Shown: positions 24,813 through 33,377 of the stretch, piece after piece
Layout: the number at the start of each line of letters is the position of its first letter
How positions within the stretch are numbered: the stretch's first letter is position 1
Assembly: GCA_050250875.1 (NCBI GenBank)
Contig: JBFWNV010000016.1
Location: 1-64,000 of the forward strand
Length of the DNA: 64,000 nt
Reading direction: 5' to 3'
Source: CAWAYR01 sp050250875
Lineage (GTDB): Bacteria; Acidobacteriota; Vicinamibacteria; Vicinamibacterales; UBA2999
The notes under the pieces: model-generated
Told to the model about the DNA's origin: nothing
Database searches by the model: none
What the model saw: the letters and a program-made list of their open reading frames with translations, nothing else
Translations under genes and position numbers: made by a program

Positions 24813-26055
24813 CGCCGCCGAGCTCCGCCGGGGGCAGCGCGCCGCGGCGGCCCCGACTGTCGCGGAAGTCGATCCACGCTTCCAGCGCGTCGAGCTGACT
24901 GCCGATGAGCTCGTCGAACGGCGCGCCGCCGTGCCCCATGCCCGGGATGTAGTAGGTGGCCAGCAGCCGCTCGGCGGCGCGCCGGCCGGCGCGCCGGCGC
25001 ACCAGCGCGGCGTAGCCGGCGGCTTCCCCGGGGGAGACGATCACGTCGGCGGTGCCATGCATCACGAGGAGCGGCCTGGTCAGCCGGCCGGTGAGGTCGA
25101 GGGCGCGCAGCTCGCGCAACACCGCCGGCGGGCTCCGCTCGGGTTCCCAGCGCGTCAGTTCGTCGTCGGTCAACTCGCCGCCGTCGGGGTTGAACGTCGG
25201 ATCGAAGCGCGGCATCGAGTCGCGCAGGTAGCCGAGCAGGGCCGCGCGCGACTCCCGCCATTGCGCTTCCGACCCCGGCCACCGGCCGACGTCGTAGGTG
25301 ACGCCGCCGGTGCTGGCGGGGATCGCGTAGATGTGCTGCAGGCTGGCGAGTTCGGCCGCCGTCAGCGGCGGTGAGAGCGGCGTCCGCGCCGGATCCCAGG
25401 CGGAATCCGCGGCCCGCGCCGCGATGATGTCGTCGATGCGGCCGGCGATCGCGTCGTAGTGGCGCAGCAGCGTGGCCATCGATCCCCACTGACTGACCTG
25501 GGAGTTGAACCCGTAGCCGGCGATGCCGCCGTCGTAGAGCTCGGGATAGCTCTCGAGCATCCACTTGGTGTGGTGGCCGCCGTTCGAGCCGCCCATCATC
25601 AGCGTGCGGCGCGGGGCGCGACGATAGTGCAGCGCGGCGGTGTCGCGGGCGAACAGCGTCAACTCCACTAGCCGCTGCCGCGACTCGAAATAGGAATCCT
25701 CCGGCTCGCTGGCAATCGTCTGGCGGTTCCAGCCTTCGTCGCTCGCCGCGAAGGCATAGCCCTTCTCGAGCGCGGTGGTCTTCCACGCTCCGGTCGTCAG
25801 CTCGGTGCCCGAGAATCCGCGCGAGAAGATGACGAGGGCGCCGTTCCAGGCCTCGGGCAACGCCAGCTGGAACCGGGCGTCGTCGGGGATGACGCCGTGC
25901 ACGTAGCGATGCGCGACCGGGTCGGCGCGGCGTTCGTCGACGTCGATCGTCGCCGGCGGCACGGGGAGTGGCGCGGCAGGCTGCGCCGACGAAGCCGCCA
26001 CGGCGAGCGTGATCGCCGCGACTGCCAGCCACCCGGCCCGGACTGTTCGCACCAT
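24790..26055 (-). CDS. Secreted alpha/beta hydrolase, tannase/feruloyl-esterase-like
   Basis: 421-residue secreted hydrolase with a Sec signal (MVRTVRAGWLAVAAITLAVAASSAQ). The nucleophile elbow is LMMGGSNGGHH, resembling the GCSxGGR of tannases and feruloyl esterases. The acid is in MHGTADVIVSP and the His in IPGMGHGG. Probable role: ester cleavage of plant or phenolic substrates in the periplasm or outside; the substrate is not readable. Start at 26055 (internal to a longer open frame) is chosen for the signal peptide. Its 3' end overlaps the histidine kinase by 23 bp, tail to tail. Confidence 0.8.
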   Translation of the reverse strand: MVRTVRAGWLAVAAITLAVAASSAQPAAPLPVPPATIDVDERRADPVAHRYVHGVIPDDARFQLALPEAWNGALVIFSRGFSGTELTTGAWKTTALEKGYAFAASDEGWNRQTIASEPEDSYFESRQRLVELTLFARDTAALHYRRAPRRTLMMGGSNGGHHTKWMLESYPELYDGGIAGYGFNSQVSQWGSMATLLRHYDAIAGRIDDIIAARAADSAWDPARTPLSPPLTAAELASLQHIYAIPASTGGVTYDVGRWPGSEAQWRESRAALLGYLRDSMPRFDPTFNPDGGELTDDELTRWEPERSPPAVLRELRALDLTGRLTRPLLVMHGTADVIVSPGEAAGYAALVRRRAGRRAAERLLATYYIPGMGHGGAPFDELIGSQLDALEAWIDFRDSRGRRGALPPAELGGVRRERSR

Positions 26056-26080
26056 GGGCGTCCTCGACCAGGAAAGGCAA

Positions 26081-26102
26081 CGGGCGGGCCGAAGCCCGCC
26101 CG
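26081..26102. terminator. Perfect 9-bp GC hairpin with CGAA tetraloop
   Basis: CGGGCGGGC-CGAA-GCCCGCCCG is a perfect hairpin between the amidohydrolase stop at 26190 and the esterase start at 26055, both on the minus strand. On the minus strand it is followed by TTGCCTTTCC, a weak U-rich tail, so it could terminate the amidohydrolase transcript. Confidence 0.5.
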
Positions 26103-26189
26103 CCATCGTGACAACGTGACCGCGTGACAGTTGGACGGCGTCACGCGTGCTCGTGACGCCCCCGGTCCCTGGTCCCCGGTCCCCGGTCC
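26103..26189. repeat. GTGAC 8-bp periodic words plus GGTCCC tract
   Basis: GTGAC occurs at 26108, 26116 and 26124, exactly eight bases apart, followed by inverted GTCAC at 26140 and another GTGAC at 26153. A GGTCCC/CTGGTCCCC tract at 26164-26190 runs up to the amidohydrolase stop. The GGTCCC tract matches the right arm of the 8112-8243 palindrome, but the 21-bp core is absent here, so it is a partial or degenerate relative. Confidence 0.6.
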
Positions 26190-27800
26190 CTACTGCTGTT
26201 GCTGGGATGTCGTCCGCGCCGGCGCCTTCTTCGACGCCGCGACGATCGCCGCCACGTCGGCGGCCAGCTTCTTCGCGTTGTAGAGGATGCCGTCCTTCAC
26301 CACGTAGTCGATGCCGCCGACCCGCTCGGGCTTGTTGAGCGCGTCGTTGAGGCGCACCGCGCCGGTGACGTAGAGCGTCTTGAAGTTCTGCAGCGGGTTC
26401 TGCTTCGTGATGACGAAGTCGGCCTTGAGCCCCGGCCGGATCAGGCCGAACTCGATCGGCTTGCCCTTGGGCTCGAACATCGCCTGCGCGCCGTAGTAGG
26501 TGGCCGAGCGGATCACCTCCAGCGGGTGGAACCCGGCCTCCTGCAGCATCTCGAGCTCGAGGATGTAGCCGAAGCCGTAGGTCTGGTAGATGAAGCCCGA
26601 ATCCGACCCGGTGGTGACGCGGCCGCCGGCGTTCTTGAAGTCCTGCAGGAAGTCCATCCACACCTGGTAGAACTTCTTCCACGCCACCTCGTCTTCGGTG
26701 GTCCAGTCGAACCAGTAGGCGCCGTGGGCGATGCGGTTGGGCTGGTAGAAGTCCCACAGCGACTGCAGCGTGTACTTCTCGTGCCAGTCGGCGTTGCGCA
26801 TCCGCATCACGTCGCGGCCGGCCGAGTAGATGGTCATCGTCGGGTCGATGATGAACTTTCGGTCGACCCACTCCTTGATGACGGCGTTCCACTTGTCGCT
26901 GCCGCGGGCGACAACGCGATCCCAGTTGCGCGCCACTTGCCCGAAGCGGTGGTACTCGTCGTTGTAGTTCATGTCCGGCGCGTAGGGCTGGATGCTGACG
27001 CCGTCATAGAGGGACTCGAACAGCCCGTAGTAGTGCGTCATCGCCCCCAGGCCGAGCCGCGAGGCGTCGAGGGCGGTCATCCGCGCCAGGCCCATCTGGT
27101 CGAGGTGGGCGGTGGAGCCGAGGTTGTGCTTCTTCGCCTCGTCGAGCAGCGCCGCCATGATCTCGGGATCGTGGGCGCCGAGCTTCAAGCCGTCCACGCC
27201 CTTCTGCGCGGCAAAGCGCACCCACTCGCGCGCCGTCTCCGGCGTCTGCGGCTTGCTGCGATCCCAGCCCTCACCGCTGAACGGGCGGTGGTAGGCGAAG
27301 ATGCGCGGCGCGACGATCTGGTTCTTCGCGCTCAGCTCGCGCTGGGCCAGATCCCAGTCCATCGAGCCGCACGGCACGCCGCGCACGGTGGTGACCCCGT
27401 GCGCCAGCCACAGCTTGTAGACGTACTCGGGCACGGCCGCCTGGCCGCCGCCGCAGTGCACGTGGGCGTCGACGAAGCCGGGCATCAGGTACATGCCGGT
27501 GCCGTCGAACTCCCTGGTGCCCTTGGCCGGCCGGCGGTCGCCGATCGGCACCTTCGGGAAGCCGACGCTGGCCACCTCGCGGATGGTCCCCTGCTCGACC
27601 ACGACGTCGATGGGCCCGCGCGGCGGCGCGCCGGTGCCGTCGATGACGGTGACGGCGCGGATGACCATGCGGTCGAATGGGCCTTCGCCCTCGCCCGAGC
27701 GGCGATTGGGCGTCGGCTGCATCTGCGCCGACAGGGACACGGTGGCAGCCACGGCCGCGAGGGCCAGGCCGAGACGGACACGGCGGGTCGAGCTGAACAT
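26190..27800 (-). CDS. Exported amidohydrolase
   Basis: 536-residue metal-dependent amidohydrolase with a Sec signal (MFSSTRRVRLGLALAAVAATVSLSAQ). Seen: VIDGTGAPPRGPIDVVVEQG (beta-sandwich), MPGFVDAHVHCGGG (HxH pair), the Lys segment DGLKLGAHDP, NLGSTAHLDQMG (His ligand) and TTGSDSGFIYQ (metal Asp). GGAGG lies four bases before the start. The C-terminus holds a second beta-sandwich piece (VKDGILYNAKKL) and ends in a Gln run. It belongs to the exported imidazolonepropionase/prolidase-like amidohydrolases common in this kind of genome; substrate unknown. Confidence 0.86.
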   Translation of the reverse strand: MFSSTRRVRLGLALAAVAATVSLSAQMQPTPNRRSGEGEGPFDRMVIRAVTVIDGTGAPPRGPIDVVVEQGTIREVASVGFPKVPIGDRRPAKGTREFDGTGMYLMPGFVDAHVHCGGGQAAVPEYVYKLWLAHGVTTVRGVPCGSMDWDLAQRELSAKNQIVAPRIFAYHRPFSGEGWDRSKPQTPETAREWVRFAAQKGVDGLKLGAHDPEIMAALLDEAKKHNLGSTAHLDQMGLARMTALDASRLGLGAMTHYYGLFESLYDGVSIQPYAPDMNYNDEYHRFGQVARNWDRVVARGSDKWNAVIKEWVDRKFIIDPTMTIYSAGRDVMRMRNADWHEKYTLQSLWDFYQPNRIAHGAYWFDWTTEDEVAWKKFYQVWMDFLQDFKNAGGRVTTGSDSGFIYQTYGFGYILELEMLQEAGFHPLEVIRSATYYGAQAMFEPKGKPIEFGLIRPGLKADFVITKQNPLQNFKTLYVTGAVRLNDALNKPERVGGIDYVVKDGILYNAKKLAADVAAIVAASKKAPARTTSQQQQ

Positions 27801-27898
27801 GGGGCCTCCGAACGACCCGATTGTACTTCCGCGGCGCCGCGCCGACCCGCGCCGGCCCCGGGGAGTAGAATCGCGCCCGCGGAGTGGACGGCCGCGGC

Positions 27899-29020
27899 AT
27901 GACCGAGCGCGACGACAACATCCAGGAGGCGGAAGCGTGCCTGCCGTCGGCGGATCTGGCCGCCGATCTCGCGTTCTACACCACGACCCTCGGCTTCGTC
28001 CTCGACACGATCTTCCCGGCCGACGACCCGCGCGTCGCGACGCTCTCGGGCCACGGCGTGCGGCTGCGCCTCGAGCGCGGCACCGCCGTCACGCCCGGCA
28101 CGCTGCGGCTGCTCTGTCGCGACCCCGACGCCGTGGCCGCGGGCCAGCGCGACCTCACCGCGCCCGGCGGCGTCCGCATCCGGCTGGTCGAGGCCGATCC
28201 GCCGGTGGTGCGGCCGCCGACCGCACATGCGTTCGTCGTCCGGCGCCTGCAGGACGGCGCCCCCTGGGTGATCGGCCGGGCCGGGATGGCCTACCGCGAC
28301 CTCGTCCCCGGACGGCTCGGCGGCAGCCTCATCGCCTCGCACATCCGCATCCCCGACGCCGGTCCGGTGCCCGACATGGTGCACTACCACGCCGTCGGCT
28401 TTCAGCTGATCTACTGCTACACGGGCTGGGTGCGCCTGGTCTACGAGGACCAGGGGCCGCCGTTCGTGCTCGCCGCCGGCGACTGCGTGATCCAGCCGCC
28501 GCGCATCCGCCACCGCGTGCTGGAGGCGTCGAAACACCTGCAGGTCATCGAGGTCGGCGTGCCGGCCGATCACGTCACGACCGTGGATCACGAGATGACG
28601 CTGCCGACGCCCACCGTGCGTCGCGATCGTGTGTTCGACGGGCAGGTGTTCTGTCACAGCCTCGCCGCCGACGCGATCTGGACCCCGTGGCGCCTGCCCG
28701 GCTACGCGGCGCGCGACACCGGCATCGGCGTGGCCACCGGCGGCGTCGCCTCGGTGCAGGTGGCGAGGCCAGCGGGCGCGGCGGCGCCGGCGGTCGCCAG
28801 CCACGACTCGGACATCCTGTTCACCTTCGTGCTCGCCGGCGCGGTGACGTTACGCGGACAGGGCCAGGGGGCGCACGCCCTCGGCGAAGGCGATGCCTTC
28901 GTCATCCCGCCCGGCCTGCCGACGTCGCTGACCGAGGCGTCGCGTGATCTGCAGCTGCTCGAAGTGTCGCTGCCGGCGCGCTTCGCCACGCGCCTGCACC
29001 CCGGCCTGGCCCTGCCCTGA
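27899..29020 (+). CDS. VOC (glyoxalase-fold) plus double-cupin fusion protein
   Basis: 373-residue three-part protein. Residues about 10-95 look like half a vicinal-oxygen-chelate/glyoxalase domain (AADLAFYTTTLGFVLDTIF). Residues about 130-235 form a first cupin (MVHYHAVGFQLIYCYTGWV, then LAAGDCVIQPPRIRH), and about 240-370 a second cupin (ILFTFVLAGAVTL, EGDAFVIPPGLPTS). Bicupins are often metal-dependent dioxygenases or isomerases; VOC domains bind metals through different residues. His residues are richer in the first cupin; the second has lost most metal ligands. The ATG at 27899 is preferred over GTG 27884. The fusion is not one I recognise. Confidence 0.72.
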   Translation: MTERDDNIQEAEACLPSADLAADLAFYTTTLGFVLDTIFPADDPRVATLSGHGVRLRLERGTAVTPGTLRLLCRDPDAVAAGQRDLTAPGGVRIRLVEADPPVVRPPTAHAFVVRRLQDGAPWVIGRAGMAYRDLVPGRLGGSLIASHIRIPDAGPVPDMVHYHAVGFQLIYCYTGWVRLVYEDQGPPFVLAAGDCVIQPPRIRHRVLEASKHLQVIEVGVPADHVTTVDHEMTLPTPTVRRDRVFDGQVFCHSLAADAIWTPWRLPGYAARDTGIGVATGGVASVQVARPAGAAAPAVASHDSDILFTFVLAGAVTLRGQGQGAHALGEGDAFVIPPGLPTSLTEASRDLQLLEVSLPARFATRLHPGLALP

Positions 29021-29042
29021 ACCGCGGCCGGCGCGGCAGCGA

Positions 29043-30395
29043 TCAGACGCGCGCCGCGGCCGGCGCCAGTCGATAACCCACCGCGAGCAGCAGCAGCCAC
29101 GGGCCGCCGGCGACCAGCGTGGACTCGAGCCCGGGCACCCACCACGTCGACACCAGGATGCCGGCCACCAGCGCCGCGCCGGCCACCGAGGTGACGGGCA
29201 CGCCGCCGGCGCCGGTCCGGGCGCGGTGAAAGGCGATGTGCGTGACGAAGATCATCAGCCAGACGTAGAGCGCGCCGAACAGGGCCACGCCGAAGAACCA
29301 CACGTACGCCGAGTCGGGCCACAGCGCCCGCACCAGCACCGCCGCCCCCAGGCCGATGGCCGAGACGAGCAGCGCGTTCACCGGCGCACCGTGGCTGGTG
29401 ACCTCGCCGAGCCGCGGCGGCACGAAGCCGGCGCGGGCCAGCGAGAACAACGTCCGCGCGATGAGGTAGAAGTTGGCGTTCGAGCTCGACAGCGCCGCGC
29501 TGAGCACCACGAAGTTCATCAGCCCGGCGGCGCCGGGGATGCCCAGGCCGGCCAGCACGCGGACGAACGGGCTTTCGCCGATGCCGAGCTGGTTCCACGG
29601 CGTCAGCGCCATCAGCAGCGTCACCGTCACGATGTAGATCGCCGAGAGCCCGAGGACCATGCGCCGCATCGCCGCGGGAATCGTCCGCGCCGGATCGGCG
29701 GCCTCGCCCGAGGTCACGCCCAGGACTTCGACGCCGATGAACGAGTAGATGACGAAGCAGCAGGCCAGCCACACGCCTGCCGGGCCGAACGGCATGAAGC
29801 CGCCGTGGGCCGTGAGGTTGCCGACGCCGATCGCCGGGGCGCCGGCGGCGCCGACGATCAGCAGCAGCGCCAGGCCGACGAACAGCACCACGGCCACGAC
29901 TTTGATCATCACCAGCCAGTACTCGATCGCGCCGAGGCGGCCGACCGGGCGCGAGTTGAGATAGAGGAGCAGCACGGCGAACGCCAGCACCCACACGGCG
30001 CCGGGCACGCCGGGGAACCAGTAGTGCATGTAGATCGAGCAGGCCACCAGCTGCCCGCCGGTCGCGATCACCTGCATCAGCCAGTAGCTCACCCGCACGG
30101 CGTAGCCGGCGAACGGCGAGATGTACATCGCCGCGTAGACGCCGAACGCGCCGGCGGTCGGGTGCGCCACCGCCATCTCGGTCAGCGCCCGGCCGAGCAG
30201 CAGTGACAGGCCGGCGACGATGGCGTAGGACAGGATGGTCGCCGGACCGGCGACGTTCACCGACAGGCCGGTGGCCAGGAACAGGCCGGTGCCGATGGCC
30301 GTGCCGAGGGCCATCGTCGTCTGTTGCGCGGCGGTCAGCTGACGCGCCAGCCCCTGTTCGTTGGCGACGGCGGGATGGAGCTGCGGCGCGGCCAT
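29043..30395 (-). CDS. APC-superfamily amino-acid permease
   Basis: 450-residue membrane transporter with about 12 hydrophobic helices, of the AAT family (GabP/ProY-like). The signature near the start is MALGTAIGTGLFLATG, the Gly-rich unwound helix 1 that binds the amino-acid backbone. IYSFIGVEVLGVTSGEAADP is the conserved helix-6 segment, followed by SSSNANFYLIARTLFSLAR. It imports amino acids by proton symport. It lies divergent from a class V aminotransferase and formamidase-like pair, consistent with uptake of an aromatic amino acid, but the substrate is not shown. Confidence 0.9.
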   Translation of the reverse strand: MAAPQLHPAVANEQGLARQLTAAQQTTMALGTAIGTGLFLATGLSVNVAGPATILSYAIVAGLSLLLGRALTEMAVAHPTAGAFGVYAAMYISPFAGYAVRVSYWLMQVIATGGQLVACSIYMHYWFPGVPGAVWVLAFAVLLLYLNSRPVGRLGAIEYWLVMIKVVAVVLFVGLALLLIVGAAGAPAIGVGNLTAHGGFMPFGPAGVWLACCFVIYSFIGVEVLGVTSGEAADPARTIPAAMRRMVLGLSAIYIVTVTLLMALTPWNQLGIGESPFVRVLAGLGIPGAAGLMNFVVLSAALSSSNANFYLIARTLFSLARAGFVPPRLGEVTSHGAPVNALLVSAIGLGAAVLVRALWPDSAYVWFFGVALFGALYVWLMIFVTHIAFHRARTGAGGVPVTSVAGAALVAGILVSTWWVPGLESTLVAGGPWLLLLAVGYRLAPAAARV

Positions 30396-30451
30396 GGCGG
30401 CGCAGTGTACATCCGCGGCGTTGACGGGCCTGCGCTAACATCCGGGCCGCG

Positions 30452-31603
30452 GTGACCCTCGACCAGTTCCGCGCCCGCTTCCCGATCCTCGGCCGCCGGG
30501 TCTACGTGAACAGCTGTTCGCAGGGCGCATTGTCGCTCGAGGTCGCGGCGGCGCTGCAGGCGTTCGTCGAGTCGTGGCACGCCGGCGGATCACCGTGGGA
30601 CCGCTGGATCGACGAGGTCGAGCGGCTGCGCTCCGCCGTGGCGGCGTCGATCGGCGCCGCGGCCGACGAGATCGCGGTGATGCCGAGCGCCTCGACGGCG
30701 ATTGCGGCGGTCGCCACCGCCCTGCCGTTCGACACCACCCGCCGCAGGGTCGTCCTCGGCGACTTCGAGTTCCCGACGATGGCGCACGGATGGCTGGCCC
30801 AGGAGCGGCGCGGCGCCGTCATCGCCGGCGTGCCGGCGCGCGGCGACCTGCTCGCCCTCGACGACTACGCCGCGCGCATCGACGACGCCACGGCGATCGT
30901 GCCGGCCGCGCACGTCTGCTTCCGCAACGGCTGCCGCCTCGACATCGGCGGCCTGGCCGCGCTGTGCCGGGAGCGCGGCGCCCTCTGCATGATCGACGAC
31001 TACCAGCACACCGGCACCGCGCCGCTCGACGTCCATGCGCTCGGCGTCGACGTCCTGGTGACCGGCAGCCTGAAGTACCTGCTCGGCCCGTCCGGCATCG
31101 CGTTCCTCTACGTGCGCCGCCCGCTCATCGAGCGGCTCGAGCCGCTGACCACCGGCTGGTTCGGGCGGATCGACCCGTTCGCCTTCGCCCTCGGCCCGCT
31201 CGACTGGGCGACGACCGCGCGGCGATTCGAGGCGGGATCGCCGCCGGTGCCCAACGCCTACGCGGCGGCGGCCGGCCTCGACCTGCTGCAGCGGGTCGGC
31301 GCGTCGGTGGTCGAGGCGCAGGTCGCCCGGCTGACCGCGCGGATGATCGACGGCGCGCGCGCCCGCGGGTTCGCCGTCGCCACTCCCGCCGACCCCGCCA
31401 TGCGTGGGCCGCTCGTGGTGGTGCGGGCGACCGACGCCGCCGCGCTGGCGGCGCGGCTGGCCGCACGCGGCATCATCGCCTCGGCGCGGGGCACCGGCCT
31501 GCGCGTGTCGTTCCACGCCTACAACGACGACGGCGACGTCGACGCGGTGCTCGCCGCCCTCGAGGCCGAGGCGGGACTGGTGGTGCGCGCCGACGCGTCG
31601 TGA
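30452..31603 (+). CDS. Class V PLP-dependent aminotransferase/desulfurase-family enzyme
   Basis: 383-residue fold-type I PLP enzyme of the class V group (kynureninase, cysteine desulfurase, isopenicillin-N epimerase-like). The Schiff-base Lys is Lys208 in TGSLKYLLGPSG, and an acidic residue in MIDDYQHTG (about 182) fits the pyridine-nitrogen Asp. It begins with GTG 30452 and ends at RADAS. Class V members split C-C or C-S bonds or isomerise; a kynureninase-like role would fit the adjacent formamidase-like cyclase, but this is inference. It is followed by the cyclase 75 bp later on the same strand. Confidence 0.82.
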   Translation: MTLDQFRARFPILGRRVYVNSCSQGALSLEVAAALQAFVESWHAGGSPWDRWIDEVERLRSAVAASIGAAADEIAVMPSASTAIAAVATALPFDTTRRRVVLGDFEFPTMAHGWLAQERRGAVIAGVPARGDLLALDDYAARIDDATAIVPAAHVCFRNGCRLDIGGLAALCRERGALCMIDDYQHTGTAPLDVHALGVDVLVTGSLKYLLGPSGIAFLYVRRPLIERLEPLTTGWFGRIDPFAFALGPLDWATTARRFEAGSPPVPNAYAAAAGLDLLQRVGASVVEAQVARLTARMIDGARARGFAVATPADPAMRGPLVVVRATDAAALAARLAARGIIASARGTGLRVSFHAYNDDGDVDAVLAALEAEAGLVVRADAS

Positions 31604-31678
31604 GCGGCGCCGCGGGTATCATGCGGGCGACGGACGCGCGCACCCGGTGCGCGGGCCACGCGCGCGGCGGTGCCACCC

Positions 31679-32455
31679 ATGACCTCGACCTTGACCCTGC
31701 TCGTCGACGATCTGCAGGCCGGCCGCCTGCGCGTCGTCGATCTGTCCCAGCCGCTCGGACCGGACACGCCGGTCATCGACCTGCCGCCGATGTTCGCGGC
31801 GTCGCCCGGCGTCGCCATCGACGTCATCTCGCGCTACGACGCGCGGGGCCCGGCCTGGTACTGGAACCGCCTCTCGTTCGGCGAGCACACCGGGACGCAT
31901 TTCGACGCGCCGATCCACTGGGTGACCGGCAAGGACCTGCCCGACAACGCCTGCGACACGATTCCGGCGCGCCGTTTCGTCGGACCCGCCGCGGTCATCG
32001 ACGTGACCGCCGACGTCGCCGCGAACCCCGACTTCCTGCTGACGCCGGAGCGCCTCGACGCCTGGGAGGGCGAGCACGGCCGCATTCCGCGCGGCGCGTG
32101 GGTGCTGCTGCGCACCGGCTGGAGCACGCGCACCGGCACGGCGGCCTTCATCAACGCCGCCGCGGACGGGCCCCACAGCCCCGGCTTCGACGCCCGCACC
32201 TCGACGCTGCTCGCCCACGATCGCGACGTGCTCGGGGTGGGGGTCGAGACCATCGGCACCGATGCCGGCCAGGCGGGAACGTTCACGCCGCCGTTCCCCA
32301 ACCACACCATCATGCACGCCGCCGGCAAGTTCGGCCTGGCCAGCCTGTGCAACCTCGACCAGCTGCCGGCCACCGGCGCCGTCGTCATCGCCGCGCCGCT
32401 CAAGATCGTCGGCGGCAGCGGCAGCCCGCTGCGCGTGATTGCGATCACGCCGTAG
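31679..32455 (+). CDS. Cyclase-family protein (kynurenine-formamidase-like)
   Basis: 258-residue metal-dependent cyclase-family hydrolase. The family signature is FGEHTGTHFDAPIHW, holding the His/Asp metal set. VVDLSQPLGPDTPV is the conserved opening. Related enzymes include N-formylkynurenine formamidase and isatin hydrolase. ATG 31679 is used; a GTG nine bases upstream is an alternative start and neither has a strong ribosome site. Next to a class V PLP enzyme this could form a two-step route from an N-formyl aromatic amino acid, not proven. Confidence 0.84.
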   Translation: MTSTLTLLVDDLQAGRLRVVDLSQPLGPDTPVIDLPPMFAASPGVAIDVISRYDARGPAWYWNRLSFGEHTGTHFDAPIHWVTGKDLPDNACDTIPARRFVGPAAVIDVTADVAANPDFLLTPERLDAWEGEHGRIPRGAWVLLRTGWSTRTGTAAFINAAADGPHSPGFDARTSTLLAHDRDVLGVGVETIGTDAGQAGTFTPPFPNHTIMHAAGKFGLASLCNLDQLPATGAVVIAAPLKIVGGSGSPLRVIAITP

Positions 32456-32548
32456 CGAGGCGGTGCGTCAGTCCGACGAGCCCACGGCGCCGCCTCGCTG
32501 GACCAGCGTCGGCGTCTTCGGCCCCGCCTCGGACGGCGCGATCCTCGG

Positions 32549-33244
32549 TCAGTAGCGGATGTCGCGGCGGCCCACGCTCTGGCCGATGTGGCCGACCTTC
32601 TGTCCCAGCGTGAAGAACTCGCCGCAGCCGGCGGCCATGCCGAAGAACGCCGCGGCGTCGGGACGCAGCCGGCCATCGGCGTCGCAGATGCCGTCGTGCA
32701 CCGTGGTCGCCACGACGTCGGCGATGAACACGGTGCGCATCGGCGGCACGCGCAGCGTGTGCGTGACCCGGCATTCGAGCTGAATCGGCGCCTCGTTCAC
32801 CGCCGGCGCGGCGACGCGGCTGGCCTGGCCGCGGGTCAGCCCCGACCTGGCGAACTTGTCGCCCGGCCGGCTCGAGCTGAAGTCGATCACGTCGAAGCCG
32901 TGGATCATCGAGACCGTCGGCACGTTGAGCACGAACTCGCGATGCCGGGCGATGAGGCCGCCGGCGATGTGCTCGTCGCCGGCGGCGACACCGACCTGCG
33001 CCGGATCGCCGTTGACGACGAAGGTCCAGAGCACCGCCAGTTCGTCGGGATCGCCGGGCGCGCCGCGGACGCTGGTGATGATCGCCTGCGCCGGCGGCAG
33101 CATCGGCCCGGGCGTGGCCAGCGCGACCCGCGGCCGGCCGCCGATGCCCTGAACCGCGGCGGCGGGCCGCACGGCGCCGGTGGCCGCGGCCGCCGCCAGG
33201 GCCGCCCGGGTCAGGAAGTCGCGACGCGGCGTGGTCTGCTCCAT
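32549..33244 (-). CDS. Twin-arginine-exported flavin-reductase-like split-barrel protein
   Basis: 231-residue protein with a Tat signal (TPRRDFLTRAALAAAAATG) and a flavin-reductase-like FMN-binding split barrel (VTSVRGAPGDPDELAVLWTF, VLNVPTVSM, GFDVIDFSSSRPGDKFARSG, LECRVTHTL). The barrel normally binds FMN in the cytoplasm and reduces it with NAD(P)H, so export by Tat is unusual and suggests a folded flavoprotein carrying its cofactor outward. Start at 33244 is used because it begins just before the RR motif. It is convergent with the cyclase gene across 93 bp that I find featureless. Confidence 0.75.
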   Translation of the reverse strand: MEQTTPRRDFLTRAALAAAAATGAVRPAAAVQGIGGRPRVALATPGPMLPPAQAIITSVRGAPGDPDELAVLWTFVVNGDPAQVGVAAGDEHIAGGLIARHREFVLNVPTVSMIHGFDVIDFSSSRPGDKFARSGLTRGQASRVAAPAVNEAPIQLECRVTHTLRVPPMRTVFIADVVATTVHDGICDADGRLRPDAAAFFGMAAGCGEFFTLGQKVGHIGQSVGRRDIRY

Positions 33245-33377
33245 GGCCGGCGATTCTATCCGCGCGACCGGGCGGCCGCCGGCGCACCGGGCGTGCAACC
33301 GCGCCGCAGACGCTGAAGTACGCTCGTGTGCCCGGAGTGCGCCGGCAGGGGCGCAGGGGCCGGGTCACGGAGGGCCG

